Positions 1 to 29,480 of a stretch of DNA of 64,000 bases are shown here, piece after piece (the first letter of the stretch is position 1; every line of letters begins with the position of its first letter). Source of the DNA: Anagrus nilaparvatae. Its lineage: Eukaryota > Arthropoda > Insecta > Hymenoptera > Mymaridae. The notes beneath the pieces are model-generated. The model had not been told where the DNA came from. It did not search any database and saw nothing but the letters and a program-made list of their open reading frames with translations. Location: NCBI GenBank assembly GCA_022575985.1, contig JAKSXM010000132.1:1116001-1180000 (forward strand), given 5' to 3'. The position numbers were made by a program, and so were the translations under genes.

Positions 1-411
1 CATTATTTTCTCTTATAAAAAGTTTCGATTGATCTCCCAACATAAAAAAACACTATGCTATTGACTTGAAATTTAAGTGGAGATCCGTTTGTAATAGTGA
101 AAAGTATAGCCGTTGGGTATTCAAAATTTTATTTAGTACCTTTTTTTCTAATTATTTTCAAATAAAAGAGTTGAAATGCTTTATAAAAAAAATCTGTAAA
201 CTATTGCAAGGGAATAAGTTTTTTTAAAAGTTAAAGTTAAAAGGGACACATGGAAAAAACAAATGCTTTAAATTTATTATCAAGATAGTAAATTTCTTAG
301 TAAAAATTATTTAAATTAGACACTTTTTTGAGTTTTTAATTTTTTTTATTTATTAACATTCTTTGTACGATTTATTTATTATCCTACCTAGATGGTAAAA
401 TAAATTTTTTA
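1..411. other. AT-rich intergenic sequence, no gene seen
   Basis: Both strands carry only short random open frames and homopolymer A/T runs. I see no exon, RNA gene or terminal repeat before the target duplication at 412. Confidence 0.6.
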
Positions 412-449
412 CAATATAGCAGAGCTGGGATACTGTGACACGCTGTTAT

Positions 450-1000
450 CCGTATATACGGCATACGGTGAACGGTTACTAGATGTATTCAGCCGTATAT
501 ACGGCAAACTGCATACGGTAGCCGTATAAAATAGTCCATTAATACGGCAAATTCCGTATGGCTCCCGTATATACTTCAACCGTATGAAAATTCATACGGC
601 AAAATCCAATACGGGACCCGTACGAAATATGCCGTATTAATGGATCATTTTATACGGCTCCCGTATTGACTTTTGCCGTATGAAAATCCATACGGCAAAA
701 TCCAATACGGGAGCCGTATAAAATATGCCGTATTAATGGACCATTTTATACGGCTCCCGTATTGATTTTTGCCGTATGGATTTTCATACGGCAAAATCCA
801 ATACGGGAGCCGTACAAAATATGCCGTATTAATGGGCCATTTTATAAGGCTCCCGTATTGATTTTTGCCGTATGAAAATCCATACGGCAAAATCCAATAC
901 GGGAGCCGTATAATAATACGGCATATTACCTACGGCTCCCGTATTTATTTATGCCGTATGAAAAACCATACGACAAAAATCAGTACAAAATCACCCGAAA
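450..1000. repeat. Tandem TACGG/CCGTA palindromic repeat block inside the hAT MITE
   Basis: Units of about 130 bp repeat the pattern CATACGGCAAAATCCAATACGG then GCCGTATTAATGG then TATACGGCTCCCGTATTG with few differences. Each unit is itself an imperfect inverted repeat, so the block could form many small hairpins. It makes a GC-rich island against the AT-rich surroundings. Confidence 0.85.
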
Positions 1001-1039
1001 ATTTGTACGGCATAAGAATATACGGCCCCATATTTTTCA

Positions 1040-1445
1040 CATACGGGCCCGTATGCATATAGGACCTGGGTAATTTCATAATGCCCACGCACCCATATGC
1101 GTATAGGAGAGGGTATTTTCATAATGCCCACGGGTCCGCATGCGTATGAGACTTGGGTGTTTTAATAATGCCCACGGATCCGTACACAGTATGAAAATAC
1201 CCAAGTCCTATACGCATACGGACCCGTATGCATATAGGGCCTGGGTATTTTCATAATGCTCACGGACCCGTCAGCATTATGAAAATACCTAGGTCTCATA
1301 CGTATACTGACCCGTGGGCATTATCAAAATACCCTCTCCTATACGCATACGGGTCCGTGGGCATTATGAAAATACCCAGGTCCTATATGCATACGGGTCC
1401 GTATGCGTATGAGACTTGGGTTTTTCATAATGCTGACGGGTCCGT
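1040..1445. repeat. Second tandem block: GCATTATGAAAATACCC / ACGGGTCCG units
   Basis: Short units alternate in both orientations: CATAATGCCCACGG, GTATGCGTATGAGAC, and CTATACGCATACGG. They form nested inverted repeats distinct from the first block but share the CATACGG core. No coding potential beyond repeat-derived open frames. Confidence 0.8.
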
Positions 1446-2103
1446 GGGCAGTAGGCATTCAAACTTTAACATACTACCAACTGATCCGTATACTTATAAA
1501 AACAAAGTATGGACAGACTGTGCACGGATCATTATACTACTTGGCCGTATATACGGCTGTTAGTTTTCCGTGCCCAAAATGCCGTGCACGCCCAGCTCTG
1601 CAATATAGTTTCATCATCCAACTAATTTTTTCCAAAATCTCAGACAAAAAATTTTTAATTTTATTTGACTCCAGTCAAATTGTGGTTTAGAGCGTTTAGT
1701 TACTGGCCATCATCAGATTTTTAGGTATTTTGGTCAGCTGATAACGAACTTCTGGGTCCTGTCTACAGAAAATTGGTACTGCACTCTTAAATTTGAAAAA
1801 AACTACTCCTAAAAGAGATATTTTTCATACTCGAACTTAGATTGCCCATTTATGGGTAGTTTTTGCAAATTCAAAGGTCAAGTGTTAATTTTTTATTCAC
1901 AGGACTCCGAAATTCGTAATCAGTGACCCAAAAAACCTATGTAGACCAAATCTAGGCATTTTAAGCTTGAATGCATAAAAAATACTCCTTTTTAGGGTTA
2001 GCTCCAATTCCTCATAAAAAAGACCCCAATATTTGTGATCACAGTGTACCAAATTCGGTGGCAGCCAGTAACTTATAAATAACTTCATAAACTGTATTTA
2101 AAT

Positions 2104-2315
2104 ACCCTGCCAACTAGCTGGCACTAAGGTTCCTCAAACAATGAGCTTAATACTTCAATATGCCACAGATATCACAAACAAATTTTCAAAAAATTAACAA
2201 TCAGATTCGAGATATCGAGTAAAAACCATATTTTCAAATATAAGTACTTTCATGGAACTAAATGAAGTATTTCACAAAAAAAAAAAAAAAATGCAGTTTT
2301 TTTAAGACTACTGCG
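2104..2315. repeat. Dispersed repeat, second copy at 24356-24800
   Basis: This stretch begins ACCCTGCCAACTAGCTGG and passes through TTCAATATGCCACAGATATC and GATATCGAGTAAAAACCATA. It recurs with few differences at 24356-24800, where about 240 bp of other sequence interrupts it. No terminal repeat found; family unknown. Confidence 0.8.
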
Positions 2316-3247
2316 GAATAAGGTATGGTTTCCGGCCCTAGCATATTTTTCGCATTTTTTTGAAAACCAATTAACTATTTAATTTCGATTAAATTCTTTT
2401 AAAATATTGAATTTTAATAAATGAAGGTTAAATGTATATAAGATTAAATTTAAAATTCACTTTCTCTAAAATAATCAATCGAAATTAAATAACAAAACTT
2501 ATAAGAATAAAAATTCCGAATCAATCAAAAAAAATTTCAGATTAAGTTAGGTTAGGTCGAAAAATGTCTTTTTATTGCTTTAAGTTTTAGTGAAAAAAAG
2601 GAAAATAAATTTATTTCATGAATAATAAAAAAATTGATTGTCAAAAATTAGTTGTATAAAAATAAAAATTGCTATTTAATCTTTAAAAATTTTTTTTAGT
2701 TCGCGCCAGTCACAATACTTACTATATGACAACAGTGACATAAGACAGTTATAATACGAGCGTATGCCGCATATTAAGGTTCTTCACCAGACAATTAAAA
2801 TTACGGTATTTTGACAGATCATTTTTCGTGGTAGCTTAAATAAAAAAAAAAGTACGACAACGTCGCACAATGTTTGTAGGCGAGCGATTTTATTTACATG
2901 ATTATTATTATAATATTATGCGTGCATTTTAAACGTCGACGTTGTCACCTTAAAATTTTCATCGGTTTTTTATTTTTTCTAATTAAAATATCTTTTATAC
3001 GAAAACCACAATTTATTTAAAAATCGAATAGAAGTTTCTTCAACAATTAATTTACTTGGTGCAATTTTTTAAAAAAAAACCTATTGTTCAGTTTCGGCGT
3101 TGACAGTAAATAAAAATCTCAAACCCGTGTTTTTTTACTCGGCTCCTATGGTTGCAATGTATAAGAATTCAACTTTGGACCTTTGTATCTCCTAGACGAA
3201 AACCACAATTTTCTTAAAATTTTATTTTTATGTGTATTATTATAATA

Positions 3248-3249
<2 letters not shown>

Positions 3250-3283
<34 letters not shown>
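3250..3283. repeat. (ATT)n microsatellite
   Basis: Uninterrupted trinucleotide run of about eleven ATT units. Confidence 0.9.
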
Positions 3284-3570
3284 GAATATTTATTTGCCAA
3301 CTACAAAATATTTTAACATACTCAATTGTCAATTGTTTACAGAAAGTTAATATAATTTACAATATATATAAAATTTTATGTGTACTTAAAACTAAAATTA
3401 AAGTTAAATAAAAGAAAAATTTACATTAAATTGATTAATTAATACTGAATGGTTTTAATCTATACATAGAATTAAATAAAATAAGAAAAATTTACAATAA
3501 TACTGAATATTAATCAAAGGTGAAATGTAAATTGTTAACAGTAAATAGTTAACTAGGTAAACAGTAGATA

Positions 3571-6018
3571 CAGGGGCGTAGCCAGAAATTGGTTTTGGAG
3601 GGGGCGATTCAAAATTTTTGGTCAGGCGCCCCAAAAATAGGCTTACGGCGCCCTAAAATTTTTGTAATTTTTCATACTAGTGGGTCGAAAACTCTTTTTG
3701 ATATGAAAAACGCGTTTTCTCCTCTCTGAGAAAGAAAAATTGCGTTTTATCCGTGGAATGTGTTGGTTTTGGGCTAATTTGAAAGGGGAAACAAAATCGG
3801 ACATTCCAATCCAGTGCTGCCCCCCCCAGGGGGGGCAAAACGGTTTTTTGCATATAACTCAAAACCTTTGATTTGAATACATAGTATGGATCTCTAATAT
3901 GTTGTTCCATACTAAGTTTGCCCATATTTATAAGATTTTTTAGCTGAAAACATCAAAAAATGGACGCTAAAAAAATGCACGTTCTAGGGGTTGCAACGTC
4001 TATGTGTGGGGGTGCAGAAACATATACATGCAAAATTTTACATCCACAAACATACTATAATATGTAAAAAACCTTACATACCCATGTCTAACACTTTTGA
4101 CTACCAAAAAATCAAAAAAACTCATAAAAAACGCGTTTTTTTTTCTTTCGTAAAATATTGATTTTTGAAAATTTAGTAAAAAAGGCCTAAATTTTGACTG
4201 GTTATAGCTCGGTCCCAGTGCGTCCGACTGAAAAATTTCTCAGGACCATTTTCGTCGGAAATTTCCTCAGCTACAATTTTTATTTGAAACTTTTTTTTAT
4301 ATTTTGCTTACTTTTTGAGTTATATGCAAAAAATCGTTTTGCCCCAGCTTTTGCCCCCCCCCCTGGGGGGGCCCAGCACTGGATGGGAATGTCCGATTTT
4401 GTTTCCCCTTTCAAATTAGCCCAAAACCAACACATTCCACAATTGTTCATTTCTGGAGGATTTTTGTCCAAGTTTGCCCTTAATTTAGCCTTTATTCAAT
4501 GGTGTATAGTATACGTACATTAGAGTGGACCTAAAATTGCAGTTTTAAGAAAAACTTGGCTTCCCAGGTTTTTTCGTGAACTTTTGGTCATAAAAAGTCC
4601 CCAGCTCCAAGGATTTTGCTTTTACTTTTTAAAAAAGCATGCCTGTAAGCACCTCAATTTTCCCATTTAAATAACATGGGAATTTTGACTTTCCAGCTTT
4701 CTAATTTTTTACAGCGCTTACAGAATGTTTTGAAAAGCTGTTATTCGATGGAAAGTACTATTTAAACATATAAAAAACGATACCCAACCTCAAGTAGCTA
4801 AAAAAAATATTTCTAAAGCGGCTTTACCGGTAATAAACGTAAAAAAATGCTCCATTTAAATTACATGAAGCTATGTTATTTTAATGGGGATTTTTTTCAC
4901 ATTTATTACCCATAAAATAGATTTAAAAATATTTTTTTGGCTACTTAAGGTTTGGTAACGTTTTTTATATATTTAAATAGTACTTTCCATCGATTAGCAG
5001 CTTTTCAAAAAATTCTGCAAGCGCTGTAAAAAATTAGAAAGCTGGAAAGTCAAAATTCCCATGTTATTTAAATGGGAAAATTGAGGTGCTTACAGGCACA
5101 CTTTTTTTAAATAAATCCAAACAATATACTTCCGTGGAAATTAAATATGGACACACGCTGACGAGACCATCCATATTTAATAGGTCGAAATAGAATATTG
5201 TTTTAAATTATTATTAATTTGTTTATTTATTAGTCTTTTATTTTTTATTTTTTTATTTTTTTTTTTTTTTTTTTTTTTTTTATTTTATCAAAAAAATTTT
5301 TTGAGATTTTATTTAAAATATAATTTTTTGTTAACCAAATGATATGTTTGTAAAAGAAACGTAGATCCACGTTCGCATATCAATATGTGGTAAAAAACAT
5401 AATTGATTTTTTATAAAATCATAAAGTTATGCTCCAATTCAGATCAATAACTTCTAATAAATTTTAATATACTTCCAAGATCACGAAAAAAAAATCTAAT
5501 TTAAAAATCACAGCTGCGTCCTAAACTCATAATTTTTTTTTTTATGCTAAAAAAATGTTTATATGATAAAGCAATTAAAATAATACTACTGAACCAATGT
5601 ATATATTCCTTTTCTGGTCAATTTCAACTACAATTTTATTACTTTACAACATATCAAAATCTATTTCTGAGAACAAGCACATATAAATTTCACTATATTT
5701 CTTCAAACATCCGCCATATGATAAATAAAATTAAAAAAAAAAAAAAAATTTTGAAACAATTTCTATTTACTAGACATTAAATTTTTTTTGTGGGATCATA
5801 ATATACCATCTAAAATAATTTTGTTTTTTTGTTAATCTTCCTAAATCTTGGACCCTGATTATAAAAAGATATCAAAGTTTTATAATATTTAAAATATTTT
5901 TTATAATAAATTAAACGCAAGTATCGCAAATACGAATTATGCGCCCTTATATATTTGGCGCCCCAGGCCTTTGGAGGGGGCGATCGCCCCCTTCGCCCCC
6001 CCCCTGGCTACGCCCCTG
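3571..6018. mobile_element. 2.4-kb TIR element with CAGGGGCGTAGCCAG ends, non-coding
   Basis: The left end CAGGGGCGTAGCCAG (3571-3585) is matched in inverted orientation by CTGGCTACGCCCCTG (6004-6018). GGGGGCGAT also recurs just inside both ends. Termini of the form CAGGGGCGTAGCCAGG are common on hAT-like non-autonomous elements, but I could not find a clean 8-bp target duplication (flanks AGTAGATA and CAGATATC). The interior holds one inverted repeat pair (about 3756-3866 with 4312-4440, each with runs of C and G) and a second, longer hairpin at 4615-5115. No transposase frame is present. Confidence 0.75.
4615..5115. repeat. Near-perfect ~240-bp-arm inverted repeat (hairpin)
   Basis: The left arm (about 4618-4860) contains GCCTGTAAGCACCTCAATTT and GGAAAGTACTATTTAAA. 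The right arm (about 4872-5112) contains their reverse complements in order, with scattered mismatches and a loop of only some tens of bases. Transcription across it would give a long double-stranded RNA stem. It lies wholly inside the 3571-6018 element. Confidence 0.85.
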
Positions 6019-6569
6019 CAGATATCAATAATACATAGTCAATTACAAAATATACATAGTCAAATACAAAATATAAAGCCCCTATAAAAATTTTAGCGAT
6101 TTCTATTGTCGTCTAAATTACTGGTGAACTACCTTAACTTCAACGCCTGCTATTTATACAAAAATATATGCACCATATGAAAATTTAATTTTTCTTTACT
6201 AGCTAAAAAAAAGTGCACTTTTTAAAAAAATAGCAGCAATAATTTAACCTTTTAATTGTGCACTTTTTAAAACTAATTGCTATTTTTTACAACAATTATT
6301 AAAAAAGATACAGGGGTTTGAATTTTCATACTTTTACACACAGCACGGAGAAGTTTTTCTGTTGCTGTGGGAAAATGAAAATAGGTAAAATTTTTTTGTG
6401 CGCATTTTTTCAAAAGTGCACTTAAGTAAAGTTTTTTTTGCATAAAAATATTTGCATATTTCGCAAACTCCGTGCGTACTTCACTCACGTATTACACGAT
6501 ATTTTGTAATATATATTACAAACAATAATTACAAAATACAATCGCACGTTTACAAGAAAATCATAGTTG
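6019..6569. other. AT-rich non-coding sequence
   Basis: No gene supported. The short minus-strand frame at 6273-6488 has no recognisable domain or splice context. AAAGTGCACTTTTTAAAA-like motifs recur at about 6210 and 6258. Confidence 0.5.
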
Positions 6570-6812
6570 AGGTATGATCACAAACATTTTATTATCGTTA
6601 TGTTATTCTTCTTTCTGCCTTATATCAGCCCCACTTCATCTAATTTTTAAACGAGCGCTTTCAATTGGGAGAACTCGGATTCAAAAGTGATAGTAAAAAT
6701 TTTTTCTTACCAATCCCGAGAGCTTGTTTGAAAATTGGATGAAGAGGGGCTGAAATAAGTCAGTAATAATAATAATGTAAGAATAAAAAAAAAATGTTCG
6801 TGATCAGACCTT
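6570..6812. mobile_element. Small MITE just upstream of the ABCC start
   Basis: The termini AGGTATGATCACAAACATTT (left) and AAATGTTCGTGATCAGACCT (right) are imperfect inverted repeats. The pairing continues inwards through CAGCCCCACTTCATC and GATGAAGAGGGGCTG. The element ends 107 bp before the ATG at 6920, so it lies in the promoter or 5' UTR. Target duplication not clear. Confidence 0.7.
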
Positions 6813-6919
6813 TAGTATTCAGTTAAACACTCGTGGTTAACAATCTTTAGTATTTTACATTTGTATAATTTTAAGTGAAATACTCAAAAATTAATGGGAT
6901 TTCAAGGATAGAAAAAAAA

Positions 6920-24168
<17,249 letters not shown>

Positions 24169-24189
24169 AAAAAATGTGAAAAAAATGAA

Positions 24190-24195
24190 AATAAA
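24190..24195 (+). terminator. Poly(A) signal AATAAA of the ABCC gene
   Basis: AATAAA lies 22 bases after the TAA stop (24166-24168), in an A-rich stretch. Confidence 0.65.
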
Positions 24196-24355
24196 TAAAT
24201 GACTGAATTTTTTATTAACTACTCTTTTTTTTGAAAAAAACAAATAAATAATTACAAGATTTTATTTAAGAAGTTTGTTTTGATAGTAAAATTTAAAAAG
24301 CTAAACATTTTTCGAATCAGAATTGCATACCTTCTGTGGCTATACTTTTCAAAAT

Positions 24356-25140
24356 ACCCTGCCAACTAGCTTGCACTAAGCTTCCTCAAACAATGAGCTT
24401 AATACTTCAATATGCCACAGATATCACCAATTATAAGTATGCAATCATACATACAATTCTATTAATTTTTAATAGTATATTAAGTATCAAGGGCGTAAAA
24501 GTTTCGGCACTAGCGTGAGCACTAACACTGATATGTGTTCACGCTCGTGTCTAAAGTATTTCGCCCATGATGCTTACACTATTTTTTGCCCACCGAGGCG
24601 TAAAACGAGTTCAGAAAATTCTTTACACACGAGTTTTACGCCCGGGAGGGCAAAAAAGTTTTTTTTTTTATCAAAAATTTTCAAAAAATTAATTATCTGA
24701 TTTGAGATATCGAGTAAAAACCATATTTTCAAATATAAGTACTTTCATGGAACTAAATGAAGTATTACACCAAAAAAAAAAAAAATATTGCAGTTTTTTT
24801 AAATTTGAGAAAAAAAATTTGAAAAAATTCGGTATCAGATCCAAAAAATTACTATAAACGATCTTTCTAAAACGAGTACTATCATGGAAATAAATTAGGT
24901 ACTACATCCAAAAAGAAAAAAAAAATTACTGTTTTTTGTATTTTTTTGTGAAAAAAATTTTGGAAAAAAAATTTAAAAAACTTTAATTATCAGATTCGAG
25001 ACATCGAATAAAAATCGTACTTTCAAGTATAAGTACATTCGTCGAAATAAATGAGGTATTACATCCAAATTAAAAAAAAAAAAATAGTTTGAGATTTTTT
25101 GATGAAAAAGTTTTTGAAAAAAAAATTAGGTCTTAATTCT
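24356..25140. repeat. Dispersed repeat plus three tandem ~150-bp derivatives
   Basis: 24356-24431 and about 24660-24800 match 2104-2315. About 240 bp with CGTAAAACGAGTT/ACGAGTTTTACG motifs is inserted between. Two more diverged units follow (about 24830-24985 and 24986-25135), each with TATCAGAT, AGTACNNTCATGGAA-like and GGTANTACATCC motifs. Frames at 24336-24518 and 24515-24700 are repeat-derived. Confidence 0.72.
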
Positions 25141-25206
25141 GGTCAATAAAATATTATTTTTACTTTTTTAATTCCATAATGGTTGTGAAATTTCACCGGT
25201 TACATA

Positions 25207-25248
25207 AACACACACACACACACACACACATATGCACACACACACATA
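25207..25248. repeat. (CA)n microsatellite
   Basis: An alternating CA run with a short TATG interruption. Confidence 0.9.
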
Positions 25249-25249
25249 C

Positions 25250-28200
25250 TTTTTTTAAAAACCGGTTTTTTAGCTTCCTGAGGTCCCAAAACGTGCTTAT
25301 ATGCCAAAAAATCAAAAACCAAAATTTTACCTATCACAAAGGTTTCTCATTGAGGAACAAAAAAAAAATTTAACTGGCTAATTCAAATTTCAAAGTTTAA
25401 ATAAACAAATAAAATGAAACTTTTTCCAATAAATATTTGTTAAATAAACTCTATAATGTTAGTATTCAAAGAACGAATTTGTTATCAAGGATAAGTATAT
25501 CCTATATTTTACTTAATTGTTATTCGCCTAGCTAAGCTAACCTCTAATCTCTTAATGAAAACAAATATCAAAGTTATTCAAGAGTTTTCTCTTCTCTCAT
25601 ATCTTGTTTGGACACAAAATCTTTCATCGATCCAATTTTCAACTATGGATATACAAATATCTATAACTTATAAACTTTCAAGAGTTTTAAACGTCAGCTG
25701 CATTTAACGCGTGTTTACTAACCTTGGGTATCATATGATTTTCTAAACTTATTGACATTTTTAAATTATTTTATTTTTACTTTTAAGATATTTTGACGGT
25801 TTTTCTTATGTGAATTTTAAAATTTTAATATTCTAAATAACAACCTGTTGAATTTTATTATAATCACTCTCAGCCATAAATTTACTGATGATATTTAAAT
25901 ATTATTATCGATTAATATTTATCTTCTTATAATATTAATTTAATTAAATTTTATTAATGTTTATATTAGTTATATATAACGATATTTTGTTATTGATATT
26001 AAAAAATGTTTTATTTATACTGAGAAAAATTTTGGTTATGACAAATAGAGATAAAATGGGAAATTACCAATACACAATTTGGTTACATATGCAAGTGACA
26101 TAAAAATTTGTTTAATAATTCTTTTAAAAATCTGATGATTTTAGCAAATAAGTAAAAAAATTTTTATGTTATTTCCAAAAGTGTTAGCGAAAAAAAATAT
26201 CCGCTTGAAACAACCGGAATTCCCGTTGCCTGAACCAGATTTTTTTTCAAAGTATGAATTTGCAATAGTACAGAATGTTACTTGAAAAAAATTTTTTTCA
26301 TACTTCTTCAAGTTTAAATTTTCTGCTTCTTTAAGAGCTTAAATAACATTTTAAAATTTTCGTATTGAAAATATGTATAAATTCGAAAAAAAGGTTCAAA
26401 ATTTAAATATATAATTTTCTGCTATTTTATTTTTCACATTATTTTACTTATTCAAATGTTTTCCTACCATTTGAGTAGACACAATCGGGAATTTAATTTA
26501 TTTTTGCGTCTTATAAATTTTCCTATTATTTTACAGAAACTTCAAAAAAAAACATAATCCGTAAGAATAATCAAAAATTACAAATAAACAAAGACAGCAT
26601 CTATTTAAATTTAAAAAAACCTATACATTTTTACTTAACTTTTTGGCCTATCGATTCCACATTTATCAACCCGAAAATATACGCGAATTTGAAAATAAGG
26701 GTGAATTTAATCTCTAAATTCCAAAAAACTATTATGCATGCACAATTATTGTCGTTTTATTGCAGAGATTAAAATGTTGAATCAGGGGTCTGTAAATGAC
26801 CAATTTATAGAAATTAAGTGAACGTTAACTATTATTTTTTCAATTTCCGACTCTTTTTGTCAGTTTATTTTAAATTTCGAATTTTTTTGAGATTTTGGCT
26901 TCATTATAAAGAAGTCTTAATTTTTAGAACCTTATGGTTGTGTTCCCGAATAGATAAAAAAAGACAAAGATACACCCCAGAGAAAGAATTTAGTATTTTC
27001 CTTAAAGTTTTGAAGAAAAAGTCACGTCAGTGTAAAAGAGTAATATTTCTTGGTTAAATATATAAAATGTATATTATAAAATTGAACAGTTTTTGGAGAA
27101 GTTCCCTTGAGTATTTACATCATTAATCATTTGCTGTTCTTATCATCATAAACTAACTTTCTTTTTTTTCGTGTCTTTTTATATCTGAAGAATGAAAAAG
27201 GTTGTAAATGTACGCACTGTATATTTACATTACTATTTTATAAAGAGAGAGAGAAAGAGGGAGAGATTCTTGTCTACTATTTACATCTTTTCTTTGAGAA
27301 TTTTTCTCTATCAAGACAGACGTTGATGTGCTGGTATAGATTTTTCTTCTTTTTTCTTTCTTATGTACTCTTAGAAACTTTCCATTTCTTATCAGAAAAT
27401 TAACTTAGTAAATGCTACTGATATACTACTTTTTTTTTTTATCTACCGTATAAAAAATGACATTTTATTTCTTTTAAACTTCTCGTTCATTTAAATTAAT
27501 TTCAAATTTTTTATAGAATTTTATATTTATTTTTTATACATTTTAATTAAATTTTTTTTGAAACCTTTTTTACAATGAATTTTTTTTATTCTTGAAATTT
27601 ATTTAACTAATTTAAAAAAGAAAATTTTTTATTTGTACTAACTAATTAGTTTTCAAAAGAATTTTCTTTTTAACTATTTTATTATGTTTGGAATATTTTT
27701 GTAATTTTAGTCCTATGAAAAATAATTTTTTTAGATCTTCTGTGTTAGAAGATTATTTTTCTGTTAGACCTAAAGTAGACCTCTGTTTTGTAGACATTTT
27801 TTATCCTTATAAGTCGATGGAATTTTCCACTGGGTATTTATTCATTTGCATTGAGTAAGAAGTTTTAGGTTATGTTTTTCGCTATTTTTAAGATTTTTAC
27901 CGGCTTCTAATGCTTTTTGAGTCGCTGAAAACGAATATTAATTCTTTTTTCGCCTAAATTGGTCCGATTCCCTAAATAAAAAGCTTATTGTGGGTAACTG
28001 GGCCATTTCAAATGAAAAAAGATTTAATGTTTGTGCTCAGCGATTTCCGATAAAAATCTTAGAAAAAATCAATATCATAACCTAAAAATTCTTATTTTGA
28101 GCAAATGGACTATTTTCGATAGAAACGAATATAATATTAAAGTTCAGTGAAAATTCAAACAATCTAAAAAGGGTGAAAAATTCCTACGAAACGGGCGTTT

Positions 28201-29292
28201 ACGTCCGGTCTATGTTTCAAACCTTTCAACCTTAAAAATTATTACAGTATTATTACTGTCAAATTGTTTCGCTTCAATTGCTTGAAAATTTAATCATATT
28301 TGTATGAAATTTCAATCAAATAGCTACAAAAGTAATGCAAAAACTCCAAAATTTAAGCGGGGTAACTTGACAGTGAAACTGTCACATGAAAAACAATTCT
28401 AATAAATAAATAAATAATCAACTTGACTATGAAACAAAATAAAATGCTGTTAGCTAAAAATAGCCCATAAACTTATATTTATTTTTATTTACCATAAAAT
28501 GCGTATAAAAATTCGCATCAATAAATTATCTTCGATTTAACGATAATGAGTTAGCTCAGTAGGTAATAAAGGATAAAATGAAAAACATAAAAAATATCTA
28601 TTAAACAATATATAGCTTTATGATATCGAAAAGTTCATCAAACTAAACTGCATTTAACTAGATAAATAATTTAAAAAAACTTTTAATTAAAATTTTTTTT
28701 CTCACTTTTATGAAGCAAAAATCAATATTAACATTTTTTACAAAAATTACTAGAAAATCTATTGTTGAGAAAATTACAAGGAAAAAAAAAATTATTTATT
28801 TTCGATTGTTAAATATTTATTGTAATAATATATCAGGTAAATATTAAATTCACTAGGGGAAATAGACGAATTTCCCTAGGGATATTTTTTTCTCGATTTT
28901 TATTTAAAATTTGATTTGTAATAATGATAATAATAAGATTTTCGATATTGCATTGAGTATGCGCATGTAATCGATTAAATTAATAAAATGAAAAAATTGT
29001 TTTATTTCTGTAAGATTAAATTCATTTGAATATACTAGATTGTGCATTTATAAAGCAAACTTGTACTTTTGTTTCAGCGTGGATATATATTTCTTAAAGA
29101 CGCAGCTGAAAGAAAATTTAATTATATCTTCTCTTTATACACTTAAAATACACTGAAAAAATTTTCGGCACTCTTAATATTATTATAACGCCCATAAGTT
29201 ATTACAAAAGATAAAGGCCTCGATAACACAAGTGCCAAACCATAAAAAATGAGTAACTACATATCGAAATCCCTAGAAAAACTGCAATTATA
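25250..29292. other. AT-rich intergenic sequence
   Basis: No gene with clear family similarity. One small plus-strand frame (26167-26283, 38 codons) stands out because its central part is GC-richer than its surroundings and proline-rich (PEFPLPEPDFF). It has no recognised homologue or obvious splice partner. A GAGA-rich patch lies at 27242-27267. The frame at 26818-27057 looks random. Confidence 0.45.
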
Positions 29293-29480
29293 ACACCCAT
29301 ATATTCAAAGCAGATGATAGACATATTATCAAAAATTATAGGCCCATTGCTCTACTCTCAAATATATCGAAAATAATAGAAAAATTAATTAAAGTTAGGC
29401 TACTAAATTTCCTAGAATCAAAAAACGTTCTATCAGAAATATTGCACGGTTTTAGACAAGGGCTGGACACACACGACTAT
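29293..29480 (+). pseudogene. LINE reverse transcriptase N-terminal fragment
   Basis: The plus frame reads FKADDRHIIKNYRPIALLSN followed by a SKIIEKLI / LLNFLE / LHGFRQGL series. This is the conserved start of a non-LTR reverse transcriptase (NYRPI...SK..E......L..FL......GFR.G). Only about 60 codons remain, with stops on both sides. Clade not resolvable. Confidence 0.82.

Larger units (their letters stand above)
412..1608. mobile_element. hAT-type non-autonomous DNA transposon with 8-bp target duplication
   Basis: The element runs from 420 to 1600. It starts CAGAGCTGGG and ends CCCAGCTCTG, a perfect 10-bp terminal inverted repeat. It is flanked on both sides by the same 8 bases, CAATATAG (412-419 and 1601-1608). 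An 8-bp duplication with termini beginning CAG is the hAT signature. There is no transposase; the interior is made of short palindromic tandem repeats. Open frames inside it (645-890 minus, 865-1062, 1228-1563 and 1403-1690 plus) are translations of those repeats, not genes. Confidence 0.88.
1609..3570. other. AT-rich non-coding sequence
   Basis: No supported gene. It holds a dispersed repeat at 2104-2315, an ATT microsatellite at about 3250-3283, and A/T-rich filler. The short minus-strand frame at 1897-2088 has no recognisable similarity and no splice context. Confidence 0.55.

Noticed and set aside
645..1690. Several open frames on both strands with Tyr-Gly repeats
   Set aside because: They are translations of the TACGG palindromic repeats inside the hAT MITE; no start context, family or splice sites support a protein.
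4194..4523. 109-codon plus-strand frame and the opposing minus frame 4280-4471
   Set aside because: They lie across the arms of an inverted repeat in a TIR element and contain homopolymer C/G runs; non-coding.
3563..6026. 8-bp target duplication for the 3571-6018 element
   Set aside because: The flanks AGTAGATA and CAGATATC share only part of the sequence and out of register, so I do not claim a duplication.
28543..28570. TTAGCTCAGTAGGTAATAAA resembles a tRNA A box
   Set aside because: No B box or cloverleaf follows within tRNA distance.
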